From: Microcaldota archaeon
Lineage (GTDB): Archaea; Micrarchaeota; Micrarchaeia; Burarchaeales; Burarchaeaceae
Assembly: GCA_003660965.1 (NCBI GenBank)
Contig: QMVF01000041.1
Span: 1 to 6,805 of the forward strand
Reading direction: 5' to 3'
Length of the DNA stretch: 6,805 bases
A program made the position numbers and the translations under genes. Positions 1-3,909 of the stretch are shown here, piece after piece (position 1 is the first letter of the stretch; every line of letters begins with the position of its first letter). The notes beneath the pieces were generated by a model. It worked only from the letters and a program-made list of their open reading frames with translations. It was not told the origin of the DNA and ran no database searches.

Positions 1-1
1 G

Positions 2-334
2 CTGGCATCTGCCGCTGCCACTCAGCTTTCACTTGAATGGGCTTTGGCAATGGCAGGCACTTCGCTTCTTGTAATAGGACTTTCCTCCTACCTGCTCCTG
101 CTCTTAGCGCGACGCGCACTCCCCCTATTCTCACGAATAGAGGTGAAGAAATTGAACTCGCTAGTCCTTGCCTACTTAATATGCCTTATTTACTTGCTGG
201 GAGGCGCACCATCGCTCTTAATAGCCGCAGTCGCCTCTGCAATTGGCGTACTCCCTCCTATTCTCGGAGTACGTCGAACTCACGTGATGGGCTTCATACT
301 TCTTCCCTCCATAGTGCGCCTTCTAGTGCAGTAA
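2..334 (+). CDS. C-terminal end of a multi-pass membrane protein, probably a TctA-like permease (5' partial)
   Basis: The frame is open from the first bases of the window, so the true start lies upstream; the 110 visible residues are the C-terminus. They are very hydrophobic. Two clear membrane stretches are visible: one around visible residues 18-36 (poly-Leu) and one around 51-64. A third hydrophobic segment with Ala, Ile and Leu leads into the motif GVLPPILGVRRTHVMGF, about 25 residues before the stop. From memory, a Pro-rich turn followed by GVRR(T/S)H.MG and a final hydrophobic helix is typical of the C-terminal end of archaeal proteins related to the tripartite tricarboxylate transporter permease TctA (COG1784-like). 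That family assignment is recognition, not a search result. The gene is co-directional with the operon that follows, but a promoter-like box lies in the 36-nt gap, so it is probably a separate transcription unit with an unrelated function. Confidence 0.6.
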   Translation: MASAAATQLSLEWALAMAGTSLLVIGLSSYLLLLLARRALPLFSRIEVKKLNSLVLAYLICLIYLLGGAPSLLIAAVASAIGVLPPILGVRRTHVMGFILLPSIVRLLVQ

Positions 335-335
335 G

Positions 336-344
336 TTTAAATAT
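336..344 (+). promoter_or_regulatory. Archaeal TATA-like box of the five-gene operon
   Basis: TTTAAATAT lies just after the stop of the upstream gene, in the only gap of any size before the operon. Its centre is about 30 nt upstream of the ATG at 371. Archaeal transcription usually starts about 25-27 nt downstream of the box centre, which would put the start at about 365-368. The mRNA would then be leaderless or nearly so. In agreement, the bases just before this ATG (GCCCGATAAC) contain no Shine-Dalgarno sequence, whereas several of the internal genes have one. The purine-rich AGTAAG just upstream could serve as a BRE. Inferred from spacing only. Confidence 0.55.
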
Positions 345-370
345 TCGGCGAAAGATAGTAGCCCGATAAC

Positions 371-1186
371 ATGGCATCTCTAAAAATGACCTCTAAAATA
401 TATGCGTACATAACGCTTGCAGCCGGACTGCTCATTCTGTTTTTCGGCTTCAGCATTCCCGGCGATCTAAAGCTCCCCTTTGTATCCATAGCCGCCCTCT
501 TCGTACTTCTATCCATGGCGATTTACAAATATGGCTACATAATAATTCCTCTACTCACCCGCTTTGCCCGCATAATTGAGATTCATGATGCTGGCTTCGA
601 GGTACCTCCTGGGCAGGAGGCTATTGTGAAGAAGGTGGGCGACCTCTACTATGCTTCCATGTTTTTAATGGTAAAAATATACGAATCCGCAACCGAGAAG
701 ACAAGGGAGGAAAACGTAATCTATACTCAGTACTTCGAGCGCGCAATTTCCTCTGTAAGGCACGTAACCAAATTCTGCATACTGCTGTATGTTAAGGATT
801 TGGGTAAATACAGAGAAGGAATAGAAACCAAGAGGGCAGAAGCGCAGCTCAGGCTATCCCGCGAGAGGGACAAGCCTGAGCCAGACGTACTAAAAATAGA
901 CAGATACGAACGCGAGGTTGCCATGTATGATGGACAGCTTGCGCGCATAGCAGGAGGGGTTAAGCCCATGGGCGCAGTCTCTTATCTTATGACAACCGCA
1001 ACTGGCGTAACCAAGGAGGCTGCAATAGCTGCCGCGCGCGTACAGGCAAACGAACTCAAAGCCACGATTTCAAATGCAATGAACACCGAGGTGGTTCTGC
1101 TCAAGGGAGAGGATATGAAGCGCTGTTATGACTGGGAATACTTCATTCCTCCCTCAATGGCTGAGCTTGAGGCGTCTTTGGAGTGA
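371..1186 (+). CDS. Two-TM membrane protein with a VirB4 N-terminal-like domain (VirB3/PrgI-like fusion)
   Basis: 271 residues. Two hydrophobic segments at about 9-27 and 37-60 form an N-terminal membrane hairpin, as in the small VirB3/PrgI/TraL subunits of type IV secretion systems. Residues about 78-262 form a soluble alpha/beta region. It has a FERAIS..R..KFCILLYVKDL strand-helix pair (122-144), a charged helical insertion (145-190), an Ala-rich helix (214-237) and a terminal VVLLKGEDM...YDWEYFIPPS segment (241-262). This order, ending in 'L.GeeM...WE.F.PPS', is what the VirB4 N-terminal domain looks like just before the motor domain, and here the motor is encoded by the next gene, 4 nt downstream. 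I infer that the protein is the membrane anchor and N-domain half of a split VirB4. Similarity at sequence level is weak, and it could instead be an unrelated membrane partner of the ATPase. The start at 371 fits the promoter; the only nearby alternative is Met6. Confidence 0.75.
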   Translation: MASLKMTSKIYAYITLAAGLLILFFGFSIPGDLKLPFVSIAALFVLLSMAIYKYGYIIIPLLTRFARIIEIHDAGFEVPPGQEAIVKKVGDLYYASMFLMVKIYESATEKTREENVIYTQYFERAISSVRHVTKFCILLYVKDLGKYREGIETKRAEAQLRLSRERDKPEPDVLKIDRYEREVAMYDGQLARIAGGVKPMGAVSYLMTTATGVTKEAAIAAARVQANELKATISNAMNTEVVLLKGEDMKRCYDWEYFIPPSMAELEASLE

Positions 1187-1188
1187 TC
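1180..1188 (+). promoter_or_regulatory. Ribosome binding site that fixes the ATPase start at 1191
   Basis: GGAGTGATC, which spans the upstream stop codon, matches the complement of the archaeal 16S rRNA 3' end (GGAGGTGATC) except for one missing G. Its GGAG core is 7 nt from the ATG at 1191. The longer in-frame start at 1128 would overlap the preceding gene by 59 nt and has no comparable site, so 1191 is preferred. Confidence 0.7.
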
Positions 1189-1190
1189 GA

Positions 1191-2765
1191 ATGGGCCGAT
1201 TAAAGGTACTTGACATTTACAACCGCGATCTGGCGAGGAGGAACATATTCACGCGGCCTCCCGAGCCTCCTGAAGACTTTCTTATGAATGATCCAACTGA
1301 TTCCATATACATAGGCCGCACCAGCATCTTCCACGTGCCTTTCAGCTGGACCTTCAAAACCCTTACCAACCCCCACATAGCTGTAGTAGGTATAACCGGA
1401 AGCGGAAAATCCTATTTTGTTAAAACATTTCTCACCCGGGCTGCGCTCATATGGAATGCGAATGCGATAATAATTGACTGGGCGGGCGAGTACAAGGATT
1501 GGGTGAAGCAGACAGGTGGAAAGGTGGTGCAGCTGGGCAAGGGCTCATACATAAACCTGCTTGATACTGCAGGCATGAAGCCAGTTGACCGTGTAAAGCA
1601 GGTGATACGCACACTTGAAATTCTGACAGATATACGCCAATATCCTGAGCAGAGAAGATTAACTGAACAGGCAATTGAAAAGGCCTATTTGGCAGCTGGC
1701 TTCAAGATGGCGGAGAAGACTCAAAAGGATGCACTGGGCAACCCGCTCACCCCTCCTACCCTGCGCGATGTGGTGCGCATCCTCAGGGAAAAGCTTGACA
1801 GCGGAACCTATGAATTCCCTGCAGAACTTGAGAATGCAATTTACAGGCTCAAGGGCTTTACGCGGGAGGGCGAGGATTTCTTCGCAGAGCAGAGCACTGT
1901 TAATTTAGAAGAGTTCACCCGCGGAGGGCTTGTTGACATAGACCTCTCCGGCCTCCCAGACGAAGTCTTCCGCTCACTCGCCGGCCTCTCCATACTTCAG
2001 TTCATAAAGGAAAAGATGAGGGAGGAGGGCTGGTCGCCTAAGAAAGGAATAAAGCTCTTTGTGGTTCTGGATGAGGCGTGGAAGATAGCAAAGGATGACA
2101 ACAGCGATGCGGTTACCATTGTGCGTGAGGGAAGAAAGTACCAGTTTGGCCTTATTGTAGCATCCCAAAACCCAACTGATATAAGCGAAGCCATATTCTC
2201 AAACGTGGGAACCACCTTCATATTCAGAATCAAATTCGAGAGGTATATGGATTACTTGCAGGCCTCGCTTAACTTCAGTAATTATTTAAGGGATGAAATA
2301 TCGAAATTCGGAGTGGGTCAGGCCGCGGTGAATATGGCATTCCAGACAGCAACCACTTTTTCAGATAATTTCATAGTTGAACGGATTGAGGGCGAGGAGC
2401 CCATGCAAGAATACTTCCTCGATATAGAGAGCATTCTTACCGAGGAGCAAAGGAGGGCGATTGATGTGGCCAAGACATATTCATTTGAAAAGAATGAGCT
2501 CAAACGCAGGCTTCGTGTATTTGGGCTTGACGATTCGCATATAGAAGAGGTAACTTCGCTATTCGATAAGAAAAACAAGCACATGGATGTGGTTTCATTC
2601 GTAATTCTTCTAGAAAGGTACGGGCTGGCGCGCTCAAACATAACCTCTTTCTTAAAGGACATTGGAATTGATGACTCAACAATAATAAGTATCTTCTCCA
2701 AAACCGACTTTAAGAAGCTGGGGATGGAGGATAAGGACATAACAGAAGTTATACTCACGGAATGA
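1191..2765 (+). CDS. VirB4/HerA-class translocation ATPase (motor domain only)
   Basis: 524 residues. A short N-terminal lead ends in SIYIGRTSIFHVPFSW (38-53), the entry beta-structure typical of HerA/VirB4 motors. Walker A is GITGSGKS (67-74), followed by IIIDWAGEY (93-101), the conserved Asp/Glu motif of the family. A helical insertion (about 130-235) contains EQRRLTEQAIEKAY. Walker B is LFVVLDEAW (289-297, D294/E295); the DEAW form is typical of VirB4 rather than HerA, which usually has EEAH. REGRKYQFGLIVASQNPTDI (312-331) supplies arginine-finger candidates and the conserved Gln (Q326). Residues about 430-524 are an extra helical tail. There is no TM segment and no VirB4 N-terminal domain; the preceding gene appears to supply both. 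The family forms hexameric ring ATPases that drive DNA or protein transfer across membranes. A plain HerA repair helicase is less likely, because no NurA, Mre11 or Rad50 gene is adjacent and all neighbours are membrane proteins or likely membrane-machine parts. Confidence 0.9.
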   Translation: MGRLKVLDIYNRDLARRNIFTRPPEPPEDFLMNDPTDSIYIGRTSIFHVPFSWTFKTLTNPHIAVVGITGSGKSYFVKTFLTRAALIWNANAIIIDWAGEYKDWVKQTGGKVVQLGKGSYINLLDTAGMKPVDRVKQVIRTLEILTDIRQYPEQRRLTEQAIEKAYLAAGFKMAEKTQKDALGNPLTPPTLRDVVRILREKLDSGTYEFPAELENAIYRLKGFTREGEDFFAEQSTVNLEEFTRGGLVDIDLSGLPDEVFRSLAGLSILQFIKEKMREEGWSPKKGIKLFVVLDEAWKIAKDDNSDAVTIVREGRKYQFGLIVASQNPTDISEAIFSNVGTTFIFRIKFERYMDYLQASLNFSNYLRDEISKFGVGQAAVNMAFQTATTFSDNFIVERIEGEEPMQEYFLDIESILTEEQRRAIDVAKTYSFEKNELKRRLRVFGLDDSHIEEVTSLFDKKNKHMDVVSFVILLERYGLARSNITSFLKDIGIDDSTIISIFSKTDFKKLGMEDKDITEVILTE

Positions 2766-2771
2766 GGGTGG
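2766..2771 (+). promoter_or_regulatory. Ribosome binding site of the zinc-ribbon gene
   Basis: GGGTGG sits directly after the ATPase stop codon and 4 nt before the ATG at 2776. It matches the GGTG part of the archaeal Shine-Dalgarno consensus and supports 2776 as the start. Confidence 0.55.
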
Positions 2772-2775
2772 TTGA

Positions 2776-3159
2776 ATGGCAAAAACCAAAAACCAAGCAA
2801 AAAAGGGAAAGAGCATATGCATAATCTGCCAGAAGGAAAAGAAAGGCTATCCAGTGCGAGACGACCTGTTCATAACTACCGTACGCTCTTTGAAGCAAAA
2901 ATTGGGTATAGCAACCAATAATGTGCTAGTAGTCTGCAATGATTGTTCAACCGAGCATAAAAAAAGACGCTCGGCATTTGAGAAAAAAATACTTCAATAT
3001 GCCGCAATAGGTGCGGTGCTAGGCCTCATATTTCTAGTAATTTCCCGCTCGCTTCAGGGACTTGTAATGGCCATTCTACTCGTTTTATTCATGGCCGCGC
3101 TTGCATTGGTTCAATACCATCCAGCAAGTGAAATCAAGGAGGAAAAAAAGAGTGAATGA
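2776..3159 (+). CDS. Small zinc-ribbon protein with a C-terminal membrane hairpin
   Basis: 127 residues. A Lys-rich N-terminus is followed by CIIC (C15, C18) and, 35 residues later, CNDC (C54, C57). This two-knuckle arrangement should bind one zinc ion as a zinc ribbon or treble-clef-like fold. The span between the knuckles contains GYPVRDDLF and a basic helix. A basic stretch (HKKRRSAFEKK, 61-71) leads into two membrane helices at about 72-90 and 95-112, joined by a very short turn, then a charged tail. By the positive-inside rule the zinc domain and both termini are cytoplasmic. It lies 10 nt after the ATPase gene and overlaps the next gene by 4 nt, so it is probably made together with the motor. 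It may anchor or regulate the motor or contact nucleic acid. I do not recognise a named family, and no specific role can be assigned. Confidence 0.8.
   Translation: MAKTKNQAKKGKSICIICQKEKKGYPVRDDLFITTVRSLKQKLGIATNNVLVVCNDCSTEHKKRRSAFEKKILQYAAIGAVLGLIFLVISRSLQGLVMAILLVLFMAALALVQYHPASEIKEEKKSE
3136..3142 (+). promoter_or_regulatory. Shine-Dalgarno site inside the preceding gene, for the coiled-coil protein
   Basis: AAGGAGG lies within the last codons of the zinc-ribbon gene, 13 nt before the ATG at 3156 and 19 nt before an in-frame ATG at 3162. A weaker GAGTGA (3150-3155) sits 6 nt before 3162. The stronger site and the ATGA overlap favour 3156, but 3162 remains possible; the two products differ by only two residues. 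Confidence 0.5.
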
Positions 3160-3899
3160 ACATGGCAAAGGAGAAGAAGAAAACGGAAGTGAAGGAACCG
3201 ACAGCAGACGGGTTCAGAATACATGCTACAAGAAAGCAGGATGTAAAGAGCATAATTTCGTTGCTCTCCCCTCTACAATTCCTACGCTTTGCGACAGTGG
3301 GAGACACGCTTTCTCTGATCCACATAGAAAGCCGCGACATTTCCAAAAACCCCTACCTCTTTTCTCTTACCCATCTGAAGCCAAATGAGATTGAAATCTA
3401 CTACAGTATTTCTCCCGGCATGAGTCCAAGCAAGAGGCGCATAATAATTCTTAAATATTTTGTAAACCTCATTTCCCTTCTCGAAGAATCATACGAGGTG
3501 GATCATGTTCAACTGCTTCAGATAATCGAGGCCTCGCTTACCGATCTAACTTCTTATGTTTCCTCAAGCTATGACGAGCTGTACGCAATGTATGACTCTC
3601 TAAAAACCAAATTTGAGCAGGCGAGGAAGAAACTTGCAAGCCTTGAATCTTCAAACGAGCGCCTAAGCCTTGAAAACATGGAGCTTAAGGGAAAGAATGA
3701 CGCCCTGTTCCTGCGGGTGAAGGAGCTTGAGGCGTATTCCGACGAAGTTCTTATGTTGAAAATACAGAAGTGGATAGACGAACATGAAAACGAAATCAAC
3801 GTAGGCGAGTTTTCCAAAGTGTTCAAGGTAAACGAGCAGAGGGTGGAGGAAGTTCTAAACAAGATGATTCAGAGCGGCGTGCTGAAGGCGAGAGAATGA
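3156..3899 (+). CDS. Cytosolic coiled-coil protein with a C-terminal winged-helix-like domain
   Basis: 247 residues, with no signal peptide and no TM segment. A Lys/Glu-rich N-terminus (1-15) precedes a mixed alpha/beta domain (about 18-130), with strands around TLSLIHI (51-57) and EIEIYYSI (78-85) and a long helix rich in Ile and Leu (about 93-133). Residues about 138-195 form a strongly charged coiled coil (runs such as KTKFEQARKKLASLE). Residues about 199-246 have the pattern helix, GEFSKVFKVNEQRVEEVLNKM, then SGVLKAR, a typical helix-turn-helix followed by a short wing. The start overlaps the preceding stop (ATGA), which indicates translational coupling. A cytoplasmic oligomer that binds DNA or a partner protein next to the membrane ATPase is the natural inference. 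It could also be an autoregulator of the operon, but the large N-terminal domain and coiled coil suggest a structural or adaptor role. No named family is recognised. Confidence 0.75.
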   Translation: MNMAKEKKKTEVKEPTADGFRIHATRKQDVKSIISLLSPLQFLRFATVGDTLSLIHIESRDISKNPYLFSLTHLKPNEIEIYYSISPGMSPSKRRIIILKYFVNLISLLEESYEVDHVQLLQIIEASLTDLTSYVSSSYDELYAMYDSLKTKFEQARKKLASLESSNERLSLENMELKGKNDALFLRVKELEAYSDEVLMLKIQKWIDEHENEINVGEFSKVFKVNEQRVEEVLNKMIQSGVLKARE

Positions 3900-3901
3900 G
3901 G
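3898..3901 (+). promoter_or_regulatory. Weak ribosome binding site of the large membrane gene
   Basis: GAGG overlaps the stop of the coiled-coil gene and lies 8 nt before the ATG at 3910. It is short, so translation may also depend on coupling to the upstream gene, which ends only 10 nt before this start. Confidence 0.35.
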
Positions 3902-3909
3902 CGCATCAA

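Noticed and set aside
37..369. 110-residue open frame on the + strand over the upstream permease gene
   Set aside because: Out of frame with the hydrophobic permease reading frame; Ser/Arg/Pro-rich composition typical of a shadow frame. It has no ribosome site and no recognisable motif.
1128..1190. Longer N-terminus of the ATPase starting at 1128
   Set aside because: It would overlap the preceding gene by 59 nt with low-quality extra sequence, while 1191 has a near-consensus Shine-Dalgarno site right at the gene junction.
1191..2765. The ATPase as a HerA repair helicase of the HerA-NurA pathway
   Set aside because: No NurA, Mre11 or Rad50 gene is adjacent, Walker B is DEAW as in VirB4, and the neighbours are membrane proteins.
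2318..2800. 160-residue minus-strand open frame opposite the end of the ATPase gene
   Set aside because: Antisense shadow of a clearly coding region; Ser-rich, with no motif and no promoter or ribosome site.
3101..3388. 95-residue + strand frame bridging the zinc-ribbon and coiled-coil genes
   Set aside because: Overlaps two well-supported genes in another frame; low-complexity basic composition.
2261..3542. The 12-mer AGGCCTCGCTTA occurs in both the ATPase gene (about 2260) and the coiled-coil gene (about 3529)
   Set aside because: Both copies encode Ala-Ser-Leu in the same frame and nothing beyond the 12 bases matches, so this is most likely chance plus codon preference.
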